Below are positions 1 through 7,016 of a stretch of DNA of 7,765 nucleotides, in pieces (positions within the stretch are counted from its first letter, which is position 1; every line of letters starts with the position of its first letter). The DNA is from Melioribacteraceae bacterium (GTDB lineage: Bacteria > Bacteroidota > Ignavibacteria > Ignavibacteriales > Melioribacteraceae), in the NCBI GenBank assembly GCA_027858595.1, contig JAQICK010000049.1:1-7765 (forward strand), written 5' to 3'. Made by a program: the position numbers and the translations under genes. The notes beneath the pieces were generated by a model. That model had not been told where the DNA came from. It saw only the letters and a list, made by a program, of their open reading frames with translations, and did not search any database.

Positions 1-1338
1 TCCATCGGACCTTTTAACCTGCACAACTGGACCCTCATCAATAAATAAACCTGTTAATTCAACTGCCTCTTTAAGTGAGCCGCCGCCGTTGTTACGTAGG
101 TCAATTATAACTCCATCAATATTTTCTTTTTCTAACTCAACTATTAATTTCCTAACATCACGCGTTGTGCTTTTATATTCTGTGTCCCCTTTACGTTGTG
201 CATCAAAATCGATATAGAATGCTGGAATATCTATAACACCAAGTTGAAAAACTTCACCTTCTTCTTCAACTTTAATAATTTTTGAACTTGCAGCTTGTTC
301 TTCTAATTTTATTTTATCACGCACGAGTATGAGTTCTTCCGTTGGCATATCCAAAGTAGCATCTGCTCTGAGTATAGCAAGGCGAACTACTGTTCCCTTC
401 TTTCCACGAATTAATTTAATTACATCATCCAAACGCCATCCAACAATATCAACCATTTCCCCAACTTCGCCTTGAGCCACAGCAACAATTCTATCGTTTT
501 CAAAAAGGTCTTCACTTTTTGCAGCTGGCCCAGCTGGTATAATACGTGCAATGGTTGTATAATCATCTTTATTCATAAGGGATGCACCAATACCTTCCAA
601 AGTTAGAGACATTGAGATATCGAAATTTTCGGAAGTTATTGGAGAGAAATAACTTGTGTGTGGGTCAATACCACTAGAAAATGCGTTCATATAAAGTTGA
701 AAAACATCTTCTTCTTTGTATTGCAAAATAATCTTGTGAAATCGTTTATATCTATCTGCTAATGTTTTGGAGGTCTTTGCCCAATCCTCTTTTTTTAAGT
801 TTTTATTTAGTGCATCGTTCTTTAATTTTTTTCTCCAAATTTCATTTACTTCAGTTTCGTTTTTTACCCATTCAGCATCTTTACGTTTTGGAGTAAAATC
901 TTCAGCAATTGAATAATCAAATTCTGTTTTCAAACGTTCAATAATATAATCAATGCTAGAGTTCATCCTTGTTTTGTAAACATCAAATATTTCATACGGA
1001 ACTTCTAAATTACCTGCGAGTAAATAATCATCCATCATGTATCTATGTTTTTCAAAGTTTTGAATGTCTGATTGTAGGAAATAGACTCTGTTATAATCCA
1101 ATGATTTTAGATAGTTATCAAAAATCACAGATGAAAGCGAGTCGTTTAAATCTATTTTTTTGTAGTGATATCTTGTGAGTAGCGTTGTTACAATTTGATC
1201 AACCTTTGAATGTAACTTATTTGGAGTTATAACTTTGAAAGTATCTATTACAACTCTATTTTCTGCAAAACGCTCTCCAGTCAGTGCTGATAAATTTACA
1301 GTAAGAATGTATATCAGAATAAGAATCAGTTTTTTCAT
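1..1338 (-). CDS. prc: Carboxy-terminal processing protease, Prc/Tsp type (S41A), C-terminus cut by window edge
   Basis: The reverse strand is open from an ATG at 1338 to the left edge, giving 446 codons with no stop. The start MKKLILILIYILTVNLSA is a typical Sec signal peptide, so the enzyme should act in the periplasm. A long helical N-terminal domain (about 30-235) carries motifs of Prc/Tsp proteins, such as LKSLDYNRVYF (76-86) and DPHTSYFSP (225-233). A PDZ domain follows (about 240-330; LEGIGA, IPAGPAA, DRIVAV, RGKKGT), then the start of the S41 protease core with DLRNNGGGS (413-421). E. coli Prc is about 680 residues; its catalytic Ser and Lys lie just beyond this point, so they fall outside the window and activity cannot be judged. 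The family trims proteins from their C-terminal tails and processes cell-envelope proteins. The N-terminal domain plus PDZ separates it from short CtpA proteases. The ribosome site is weak (GGAAA about 10 bases upstream), but the signal peptide supports the start. Confidence 0.93.
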   Translation of the reverse strand, partial: MKKLILILIYILTVNLSALTGERFAENRVVIDTFKVITPNKLHSKVDQIVTTLLTRYHYKKIDLNDSLSSVIFDNYLKSLDYNRVYFLQSDIQNFEKHRYMMDDYLLAGNLEVPYEIFDVYKTRMNSSIDYIIERLKTEFDYSIAEDFTPKRKDAEWVKNETEVNEIWRKKLKNDALNKNLKKEDWAKTSKTLADRYKRFHKIILQYKEEDVFQLYMNAFSSGIDPHTSYFSPITSENFDISMSLTLEGIGASLMNKDDYTTIARIIPAGPAAKSEDLFENDRIVAVAQGEVGEMVDIVGWRLDDVIKLIRGKKGTVVRLAILRADATLDMPTEELILVRDKIKLEEQAASSKIIKVEEEGEVFQLGVIDIPAFYIDFDAQRKGDTEYKSTTRDVRKLIVELEKENIDGVIIDLRNNGGGSLKEAVELTGLFIDEGPVVQVKRSDG

Positions 1339-1581
1339 ATTTAAAAATTTCCAATTATTAAAAAGTTAAGTAATACCGAAAATAAAAAAGAAGTAAACTT
1401 TGTCGGTAAATAACACGCAAATTAGTTTTATTCCAAAACTAATTTAACATGAGTATATAAACAAAGGAAGAGGTTATTTGTTTCCCTTTTATTATTTCTT
1501 TTTTATTTATGCTCGAATTTAGTTATTTTTTATGATTATTGAGACGTAAGTTTTAATTTTTAGTTCACATATTGGAAGAAA
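1339..1581. other. Divergent intergenic region between prc and the YjbR-family gene
   Basis: These 243 bases are very AT-rich and contain no plausible open reading frame. They must carry the promoters of the leftward protease gene and the rightward YjbR-family gene. I could not fix a convincing -35/-10 pair for either direction. The only clear structure is the inverted repeat at 1419-1445, listed separately. Confidence 0.6.
1419..1445. repeat. Perfect 11-bp inverted repeat in the divergent spacer
   Basis: AAATTAGTTTT (1419-1429) and AAAACTAATTT (1435-1445) are exact reverse complements around the 5-base loop ATTCC. No T-run follows on either strand and both flanking genes start outward from here, so a terminator is unlikely. 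An operator for a dimeric regulator or an mRNA leader hairpin fits the position better. AT-only repeats also arise by chance in such DNA, so function is not established. Confidence 0.45.
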
Positions 1582-1926
1582 ATGAATATTGAAGATATCC
1601 AAAAACATTGTTATACAAAAAAAGCGTTAACCGAAGGTTTTCCGTTTGATGAAGAAACACTTGTTTTTAAGGTTGCGGAAAAAATATTTTGCTTAACGAA
1701 CATCAATCAACCACTTCGCTTAAACCTAAAGTGCAATCCAGAAAAGACAATTGAATTGCGAGAAGAATATGAAGAAATCATTCCAGGATATCATATGAAC
1801 AAAAAGCACTGGAACACTGTTGACCTTCAGGGAACATTAAAAGATTCTCTAATAAAGGAATTGATTGATGATTCGTATAACCTTGTATTTGCTAGTTTGC
1901 CAAAGAAAGTTAGAGATAATTTATAA
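1582..1926 (+). CDS. MmcQ/YjbR family protein (DUF419)
   Basis: The 114-residue product has the family's usual length and hallmarks: an N-terminal helix with a cysteine (MNIEDIQKHCYTKK), the segment GFPFDEETLVFKVAEKIF (19-36), LNLKCNPE, the highly conserved IPGYHMNKKHWNTV (67-80), and a final helix ending ASLPKKVRDN. Structures of the family show a double-wing fold of the kind seen in DNA-binding proteins such as CyaY-like and MotA C-terminal domains, but the physiological role is not firmly known; DNA binding is a family annotation, not something shown here. A GGAAG sits just upstream of the ATG and supports the start. It is a single gene, divergent from the protease and convergent with the dehydrogenase, so context gives no hint of pathway. 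Confidence 0.9.
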   Translation: MNIEDIQKHCYTKKALTEGFPFDEETLVFKVAEKIFCLTNINQPLRLNLKCNPEKTIELREEYEEIIPGYHMNKKHWNTVDLQGTLKDSLIKELIDDSYNLVFASLPKKVRDNL

Positions 1927-1981
1927 AAAAAATGATTACCTTTTCTACACTTTAATGAAACGGGAAGACCCTCTATTATTT

Positions 1982-2941
1982 CTAAACGACAACATTTTGT
2001 GGCTTTCCATTTAAAAATGCTTTCACATTATCCACAGCAACGTTCATTAATCTTTTGCGAGCTGCTGTTGTTGCCCAAGCTATATGTGGAGTAATGACAC
2101 AATTCTTTGCTGTCAATAATGGATTATTTTTTTGTGGTGGTTCTGTTGAAAGCACATCTAATCCAGCACCTCTTATTTTATTGGAGTTTAGAGCTTCCTC
2201 TAAATCTAATTCATTTATCAGTCCGCCACGCCCAGTGTTTATGATGTATGCAGAAGATTTCATTAAACTTATCATTTCACTATTTACAAATTGACTATTA
2301 TCTTCTGTTAAAGGTATGTGGAGTGATACAATATCGCTTTCCATAAATATTTTTGGCATATCAACTTGAGTTGCGTATTCTGGTATATTAGGAATTCTAC
2401 TTCTATTATTTACAATTACTTTCATCCCAAACGCGTTTGCTATTTTAGCAACTGCTCGCCCAATTCTACCAAACCCAATAATACCAATAGTTAAACTGTT
2501 CAGCTCAATGAGTGATGATTTAGAGTAACTAAAATCTTTTGAGTTTACCCAATCTCCATCTTGAACAGATTGATTATGAGTTCCTACGTTCATTGTTAGC
2601 TCAAGCAAAAGTGAAAACGTTAATTGTGCAACCGAATCAGTACTGTATGCTGGCACATTCGTAACGACAATTCCTTTTCCTGAAGCAGCTTTTGTATCAA
2701 CCACATTATATCCTGTTGCGAGAACTCCAACATATTTCAGATTTGGTAATTGTGAAATTATCTTTTCTGAAATCAGAGTTTTATTTGTGATAATTACCTC
2801 AGCATCTTTGCTCCTTTCAATTACTAAATCTGGTTTAGTTCTATCATAAACCTTAAGATTACCAAGAATTTCAAGTTCTTTCCAACTTAGGTCACCAGGG
2901 TTTAGAGTGTATCCATCTAGCACAACAATATTCATATTCAT
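1982..2941 (-). CDS. D-2-hydroxyacid dehydrogenase, NAD(P)-dependent (glycerate dehydrogenase/hydroxypyruvate reductase-like)
   Basis: The 319-residue protein has the standard length of this family. An N-terminal substrate-domain half (1-100) contains the ATGYNVVD loop (75-82), followed by the Rossmann domain with the dinucleotide motif GIIGFGRIG (153-161). The catalytic triad is complete: Arg238 in INTGRGG, Glu267 in LDVLSTEP and His286 in ITPHIAW. Enzymes of this type interconvert 2-oxo acids and D-2-hydroxy acids in the cytoplasm, for example hydroxypyruvate and D-glycerate; the exact substrate cannot be read from sequence. After the second Rossmann strand the sequence is VNNRSR (177-182) rather than the acidic residue usual in NAD-specific members, which suggests NADP(H) may be used. 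Two start codons lie six bases apart (2941 and 2935); the second may be the real one. SerA is unlikely because the C-terminal ACT domain is absent. Confidence 0.93.
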   Translation of the reverse strand: MNMNIVVLDGYTLNPGDLSWKELEILGNLKVYDRTKPDLVIERSKDAEVIITNKTLISEKIISQLPNLKYVGVLATGYNVVDTKAASGKGIVVTNVPAYSTDSVAQLTFSLLLELTMNVGTHNQSVQDGDWVNSKDFSYSKSSLIELNSLTIGIIGFGRIGRAVAKIANAFGMKVIVNNRSRIPNIPEYATQVDMPKIFMESDIVSLHIPLTEDNSQFVNSEMISLMKSSAYIINTGRGGLINELDLEEALNSNKIRGAGLDVLSTEPPQKNNPLLTAKNCVITPHIAWATTAARKRLMNVAVDNVKAFLNGKPQNVVV

Positions 2942-3014
2942 CCAAAATTATTTTATGGTAATTATTACTTGAAATCTATCACTAATTGTAGAAATAAAGA
3001 AGAGGCTATATTTA

Positions 3015-3043
3015 ATTTTAAGAATCCATTTTCCTTTTTGCAA
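3015..3043 (-). promoter_or_regulatory. Candidate promoter for the D-2-hydroxyacid dehydrogenase
   Basis: On the minus strand TTGCAA (3043-3038), a 17-base spacer and TAAAAT (3020-3015) resemble a housekeeping -35/-10 pair, with a leader of about 65 bases to the gene. The -35 hexamer is palindromic and is also the -35 of the candidate promoter facing the other way. Assigned from pattern only. Confidence 0.33.
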
Positions 3044-3067
3044 ATCTAAAAATCTTATCTAGTTTTA
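3037..3067 (+). promoter_or_regulatory. Candidate promoter for the glutamine synthetase
   Basis: TTTG at 3037-3040 is followed after 19 bases by TAGTTTTA (3060-3067). This is one mismatch from the Bacteroidota pattern TTTG-N19-TAnnTTTG. The same stretch also reads as TTGCAA, 16 bases, TAGTTT. It leaves a leader of about 25 bases before the ATG at 3098, which has AGGA six bases upstream. Predicted by eye only. Confidence 0.33.
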
Positions 3068-3097
3068 CTTCATAGAAAATAATAATTAGGAAAAACA

Positions 3098-4606
3098 ATG
3101 AGAGAAAACGAAGTAGCGTTAAATCAAAATTCACTTGTAAAATATTTACGCAAGCCTGCAATTGAATTTACAAGGCACGACATAATTAGATACATTGAAG
3201 AAAATGAAATTGAACAAGTTAATTTTCGTTATGTAAACGAAGCTGGAAAACTAAGAACACTTAACTTTGTAATTACATCACGTGCTTATCTCGAATCCAT
3301 TCTATCAACTGGAGAACGAGTTGATGGCTCAAGTTTGTTTTCATATATCGATGCTGCAATTAGCGATTTGTATGTGATTCCTCGTTTTAAAACTGCGTTC
3401 GTAAATCCTTTTTCGGAAGTTCCAACAATTGATTTATTTTGTTCATTTTATACTAAGGAAGGATATCCTCTTCCGAGTGCACCTGAAAACATCTTGAGAA
3501 ATGCGAGCCGAAGATTTACAAAAACAACTGGATATAAAATAAAAGCTCTAGGTGAATTGGAGTACTACATTATTTCCGATAAAGATATGAATCTAGACTA
3601 TCCAGCAGATGATCAAAAAGGATATCACCAATCAACTCCCTTTGCAAAATTTGAACACATACGAATTGAAGCAATTAGGCTTTTAGCTAAATGTGGTGGC
3701 AAAATAAAATATGCTCATTCAGAAGTTGGCAATTTCACAACTGAAGATAAATATTATGAACAGCATGAAATTGAATTTAACGCCGTTGATGTTGATGAAA
3801 CGGCTGACCAATTAGTTTTGGGCAAATGGATTTTAAGAAACCTTGCATATAAATATGGAGTTGATATTAGCTTTGCTCCTAAAATTACTGTTGGAAAAGC
3901 AGGAAGTGGTCTCCATATTCACTATATGGTTGTTGATGAACAAGACAATAATCTGATGATTGAAAACGATAAATTAAGCCCAATAGCACTAAAAACAATT
4001 GCAGGCATTTTAGATAAAGCAAAAGCATTAACTGCTTTCGGAAATACAATTCCAACATCCTACTTACGTTTGGTTCCTCATCAAGAAGCTCCTACAAATA
4101 TTTGTTGGGGAGAAACAAATCGTTCGGCTCTAGTTCGCATTCCACTTGGTTGGATACTTAAAACAGAAATGATCAAAGATGCCAATCCTTTTGAAATTGC
4201 TGAGGTTCCTTACATTCCTGGAAAGCAAACGGCTGAATTCCGTGTGCCTGATGGCTCTGCTGATCTTTATCATCTTCTTGCTGGAATGGTAATGGCGATG
4301 CAACACGGAATGGAAATAGAAGATGGATTGGAAATAGCTGAAAAATTAAAAATTGAAGAAAACCTTTTTGAAAATGAAAATTTGATTAATAATCTACAGC
4401 AATTACCAACTAGTTGCGATGCTTCAGCAAATGAACTTGAAAAGGAGTTTTCATTTTTCAACCAAAATAATATATTTCCAATAGGAACATTAGAACGTTT
4501 TGTAAGAGAACTAAAATCTCACGACGATAAAGATTTAAGCGAGAAACTTTTTCAGAAGGATGATGAAATTAGGAAATTGGTTAATAAATTTATTCACTAT
4601 GCATAA
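3098..4606 (+). CDS. glnA: Glutamine synthetase family protein (type I-like, about 500 residues)
   Basis: The product resembles type I glutamine synthetases, cytoplasmic enzymes that make glutamine from glutamate, ammonia and ATP. A beta-grasp domain (about 30-110) holds VDGSS (75-79), matching the ammonium-site Asp50 region of E. coli GlnA. The catalytic domain has metal ligands in GELEYY (Glu153, Glu155), Glu209 and Glu224 in HSEVGN and EQHEIEF, the GSGLHIH loop (His273), HQEAPTN (Glu330), NRSALVRIP (Arg342, Arg347) and EFRVPDGSAD (Glu380, Arg382). At 502 residues it is longer than E. coli GlnA (about 470), with an insertion of about seven residues between the two metal glutamates and a larger one around 350-378. 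The adenylylation tyrosine of the E. coli NLYDLP motif is not present; the closest match is NLFEN at 422-426. AGGA lies six bases upstream of the ATG. Glutamine synthetase is the best call, but related gamma-glutamylamine ligases share this core and cannot be fully excluded. Confidence 0.88.
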   Translation: MRENEVALNQNSLVKYLRKPAIEFTRHDIIRYIEENEIEQVNFRYVNEAGKLRTLNFVITSRAYLESILSTGERVDGSSLFSYIDAAISDLYVIPRFKTAFVNPFSEVPTIDLFCSFYTKEGYPLPSAPENILRNASRRFTKTTGYKIKALGELEYYIISDKDMNLDYPADDQKGYHQSTPFAKFEHIRIEAIRLLAKCGGKIKYAHSEVGNFTTEDKYYEQHEIEFNAVDVDETADQLVLGKWILRNLAYKYGVDISFAPKITVGKAGSGLHIHYMVVDEQDNNLMIENDKLSPIALKTIAGILDKAKALTAFGNTIPTSYLRLVPHQEAPTNICWGETNRSALVRIPLGWILKTEMIKDANPFEIAEVPYIPGKQTAEFRVPDGSADLYHLLAGMVMAMQHGMEIEDGLEIAEKLKIEENLFENENLINNLQQLPTSCDASANELEKEFSFFNQNNIFPIGTLERFVRELKSHDDKDLSEKLFQKDDEIRKLVNKFIHYA

Positions 4607-4630
4607 AATATTGAGACAATGCTGCAGAAA

Positions 4631-4661
4631 ATTTGACAAACGGCTAACCCGTTTGTCAAAT
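4631..4661. terminator. Strong hairpin between convergent glutamine synthetase and cheW; probable bidirectional terminator
   Basis: ATTTGACAAACGG (4631-4643) and CCGTTTGTCAAAT (4649-4661) form a perfect 13-bp stem around the loop CTAAC. It lies in the 114-base gap between two converging genes. On the minus strand the stem runs into TTTT, a short U-tract that suits termination of cheW. On the plus strand no U-tract follows, so termination of the synthetase message there is less certain. Alternative outer pairings exist: AATGCT (4618-4623) with AGCATT (4663-4668), or GCAGAA (4624-4629) with TTCTGC (4667-4672). Confidence 0.65.
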
Positions 4662-4720
4662 AAGCATTCTGCCATTTACACAAAAAATGAGACACTATCC
4701 TTTTTGCGAATTCACTTTTA

Positions 4721-5200
4721 TTAAACTTCTTCTAAAACCTCTATTTCTTCAAAAGTTAGAACCTTTTTTAAGTCAAGTAATATAAGTAATCTATCTTCTA
4801 ATTTAGCTACCGAGCTAATGTAACCACTATCAACTCCTGAAACAACCAAATCTGGCGGTGGTTCAGTTACATTTGATGGTATTCTTAAAACCTCACTTAC
4901 TTCATCAACTACAAAACCTACTGTTTTTCCTTCTAAATCAACAACTATTATTCGAGTATTATTATCGTGTTTTATTTTAGGTAAATTCAAACGTATGCGT
5001 AAATCAATTACTGGAATAATTCTACCTCTTAAATTTACAACTCCTTCTATAAATTCTGGAGAGTTAGGCACATCTGTTATTGCTAACATCCTATGGATTT
5101 CTTGTACTTTTAATATATCCACACCATATTCACCAGTGGCTAGTTTAAAACCGACCAATTGAATAATAGAAGAATCTGTGTTTGTTTCTATATCACTCAT
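4721..5200 (-). CDS. cheW: Chemotaxis coupling protein CheW
   Basis: The 159-residue product is a single CheW domain close to E. coli CheW in layout: LVGFKLATGEYGVDILKVQE (15-34), the core IEGVVNLRGRIIPVIDLR (51-68) with the conserved NLRGR, the second barrel GKTVGFVVDEVSEVLRI (91-107) and DRLLILLDLKKVL (136-148). CheW is a cytoplasmic adaptor that links chemoreceptors to the CheA kinase in signalling arrays. The start is taken as the ATG at 5200 because GGAG (5210-5207) sits six bases upstream; a TTG at 5212 in the same frame would overlap that ribosome site. It lies 82 bases downstream of the chemoreceptor gene on the same strand, so co-transcription is likely. No cheA, cheY, cheR or cheB is present, so the partner kinase must be encoded elsewhere. 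Confidence 0.95.
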   Translation of the reverse strand: MSDIETNTDSSIIQLVGFKLATGEYGVDILKVQEIHRMLAITDVPNSPEFIEGVVNLRGRIIPVIDLRIRLNLPKIKHDNNTRIIVVDLEGKTVGFVVDEVSEVLRIPSNVTEPPPDLVVSGVDSGYISSVAKLEDRLLILLDLKKVLTFEEIEVLEEV

Positions 5201-5206
5201 TTTTAT

Positions 5207-5210
5207 CTCC
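5207..5210 (-). promoter_or_regulatory. Shine-Dalgarno site of cheW
   Basis: GGAG on the minus strand, six bases before the ATG at 5200. It decides the start in favour of that ATG over the upstream TTG at 5212, whose codon abuts this site. Confidence 0.75.
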
Positions 5211-5282
5211 AACTAATATTGACTTAAGTTACTTTTAGTAAAATAATCTACACCAATATTTATTTAAAAATCAATTAGGGTA

Positions 5283-7016
5283 CTAATTTAACATTAAATG
5301 ACCATCACTATTTACTTGATTGCCATTATTACTATCATTAGTTATTTGAAACTGATTTACAAGGTTTTGTAGATTTTCTGTCAGTCTATTTAAATCTCCT
5401 GACGCTGATGCTATTTGCTGAACCCCAGCAGCTGATTCATTTGCAACATTATTTATTGCCTCTACATTTGTTGAAACTTGCTCTGCAGTTGCTGATTGTT
5501 CTTCACTAGCAGCCGCAACTTGAGTTATTTGTTGTGACACATTTTCAACACTAGACAAAATATTTGTTAGTACGCCTCCAACTTCTTGATTCAGTTCCAT
5601 ACCATTATTTACAGCAGTTCCAGCTCCTTCCATTGAAGTACTTGCTACACTTGCTACTTCTTGAATTGCCTTTATTTTATCTGCAATTTCTTTAGTGGCT
5701 TTAGTTGTTCCCTCAGCTAATTTTCTTACTTCATCTGCCACTACAGCAAATCCGCGCCCGTGTTCTCCAGCTCTTGCTGCTTCTATTGCTGCATTTAGTG
5801 CTAGTAAATTTGTTTGGTCAGCTATATCATCAATTACTTGTGCTATTTCTCCAATTTGCTCCGTTTCTTTAGCCAGTGAGGCAATATTACCACCAACTGT
5901 ATCTACAGAATTTACAATTCTTTGCATGCCTTCACTAGTAGCTTTTAATTTCTCTTCTCCCTCATTTGCTTTTTTGCTAACTTCCATTGAGGCTTCTGCA
6001 GAGTTAGTTGCATTGGTTGCAGTTTCAACTATAGTCCTAGACATCTCTTCCATTGCAGCAGCAACTTCTGCTGTTTGCGAACTTTGCTCTTGTGCTCCAG
6101 AAGCCATCTCTTCTGCACTTGATGAGATTTGTGTAGATGCACTTGCTGTGGCTTCCACGGCATCTGTTACCTGAAGAATCATCTGTTTCATATTATTAGT
6201 TGTTTCATTAAAAGCATTGTACAATTTGGCAATGGTATCATCCTTCTTTTCCGATTTTATCTGCACACTCAAGTCTCCTTGTGCTAATTTCTCCATAGCT
6301 TTCATAATCTCAACTGAACTTCTATCCAAATATCTCTCAGCTTCTTTTACGTTTGAAATATCAGCAACTAATTCCATTGCTCCAATTATTTCTCCTTTTT
6401 TATTCTTTACAGCCGAACCAGTGTACATAATATCAAATTCTTTACCATTTGGTCTTGCTTTTTGTTCGGCTCCGTGCTCATTACCGTCTTTCATTGCTTG
6501 ACCTAATCGACATTCGGTTGTTTTGCAATGATCTGCATGCATTAAATCATAACATTTACTCTTATGACATTCTTCTTGTGATTTACCAGCAATAGCACAA
6601 CCGGTTTTGTTTATATATTGAATATTAAATTCTCTATCAATTGCTAACACAGGAGCTGGTAGATTATCAAGGTAGCTAATTTTCAAACCTATCTGCTCTA
6701 TCATTTTATTAAATACTCCGGCTAACTTTCCTATTTCATCTGTAGAATTTACTTCAATTGTTATGTTTGTGTCGCCATTATTAAATGCTTCAGCAGATTT
6801 TGTGAGTTCGTTTAAAGGTTTAGTTATTAATTTAGCTACTATAACAGAATAGGCAGCTCCAATTAAAAGGATAAATATTATTCCTATAATAATTTCATAA
6901 TTTATTTTGGTCAATGTACTATTGAAAAAAACAAGCCCTAATAAAATAATTGCTGAATACAGAGTAGAAATTGTATAAATTTTACTCTTGGTTTTTAGAT
7001 TTTTAACCCAGTTCAT
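5283..7016 (-). CDS. Methyl-accepting chemotaxis protein with HAMP and cysteine-rich cytoplasmic PAS domain
   Basis: The 577-residue product starts with two membrane helices (about 13-31 and 41-62) joined by only about ten residues, so there is no periplasmic sensor domain. A HAMP domain follows (about 60-110, ending [16 protein letters not shown]). Next is a PAS domain (about 112-225), which should be the sensor and faces the cytoplasm; it has five cysteines at 140, 150, 155, 164 and 169, including KCYDL and HCKTTEC. A second HAMP-like stretch (233-280, [10 protein letters not shown]) leads into the signalling coiled coil with the conserved hairpin tip [20 protein letters not shown] (400-419) and [16 protein letters not shown] (420-435). 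The tip binds CheW and CheA. No NWxxF-like pentapeptide for CheR is seen at the C-terminus. AGGAG six bases before the ATG supports the start. The architecture suggests sensing of an internal cue such as redox state or a bound cofactor; that is inference. Confidence 0.95.
   Translation of the reverse strand: MNWVKNLKTKSKIYTISTLYSAIILLGLVFFNSTLTKINYEIIIGIIFILLIGAAYSVIVAKLITKPLNELTKSAEAFNNGDTNITIEVNSTDEIGKLAGVFNKMIEQIGLKISYLDNLPAPVLAIDREFNIQYINKTGCAIAGKSQEECHKSKCYDLMHADHCKTTECRLGQAMKDGNEHGAEQKARPNGKEFDIMYTGSAVKNKKGEIIGAMELVADISNVKEAERYLDRSSVEIMKAMEKLAQGDLSVQIKSEKKDDTIAKLYNAFNETTNNMKQMILQVTDAVEATASASTQISSSAEEMASGAQEQSSQTAEVAAAMEEMSRTIVETATNATNSAEASMEVSKKANEGEEKLKATSEGMQRIVNSVDTVGGNIASLAKETEQIGEIAQVIDDIADQTNLLALNAAIEAARAGEHGRGFAVVADEVRKLAEGTTKATKEIADKIKAIQEVASVASTSMEGAGTAVNNGMELNQEVGGVLTNILSSVENVSQQITQVAAASEEQSATAEQVSTNVEAINNVANESAAGVQQIASASGDLNRLTENLQNLVNQFQITNDSNNGNQVNSDGHLMLN

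Noticed and set aside
969..1178. Plus-strand open frame of 69 codons
   Set aside because: It is antisense to the N-terminal domain of the Prc-type protease, which is clearly the real gene here.
1927..1981. GGGAAGACCC near 1961-1970 as a terminator between the YjbR-family gene and the dehydrogenase
   Set aside because: The stem would be only three base pairs with no U-tract, too weak to call.
2055..2294. Plus-strand open frame of 79 codons
   Set aside because: It lies wholly antisense to the dehydrogenase, across its catalytic region.
4270..4461. Minus-strand open frame of 63 codons
   Set aside because: It is antisense to the C-terminal part of the glutamine synthetase gene, with no family features.
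4631..4661. Inverted repeat as the end of an insertion sequence or an attachment site
   Set aside because: No transposase, integrase or target duplication is nearby, and its place between converging genes fits a terminator.
5201..5212. TTG at 5212 as the start of cheW, adding four residues
   Set aside because: GGAG at 5210-5207 would lie inside the added codons and sits at ideal distance from the ATG at 5200.
5695..6174. Plus-strand open frame of 159 codons
   Set aside because: It is antisense to the coiled-coil signalling domain of the chemoreceptor; its Ala/Ser-rich composition simply mirrors that gene.
6217..6501. Plus-strand open frame of 94 codons
   Set aside because: It is antisense to the PAS and second HAMP-like region of the chemoreceptor, with no recognisable family features.
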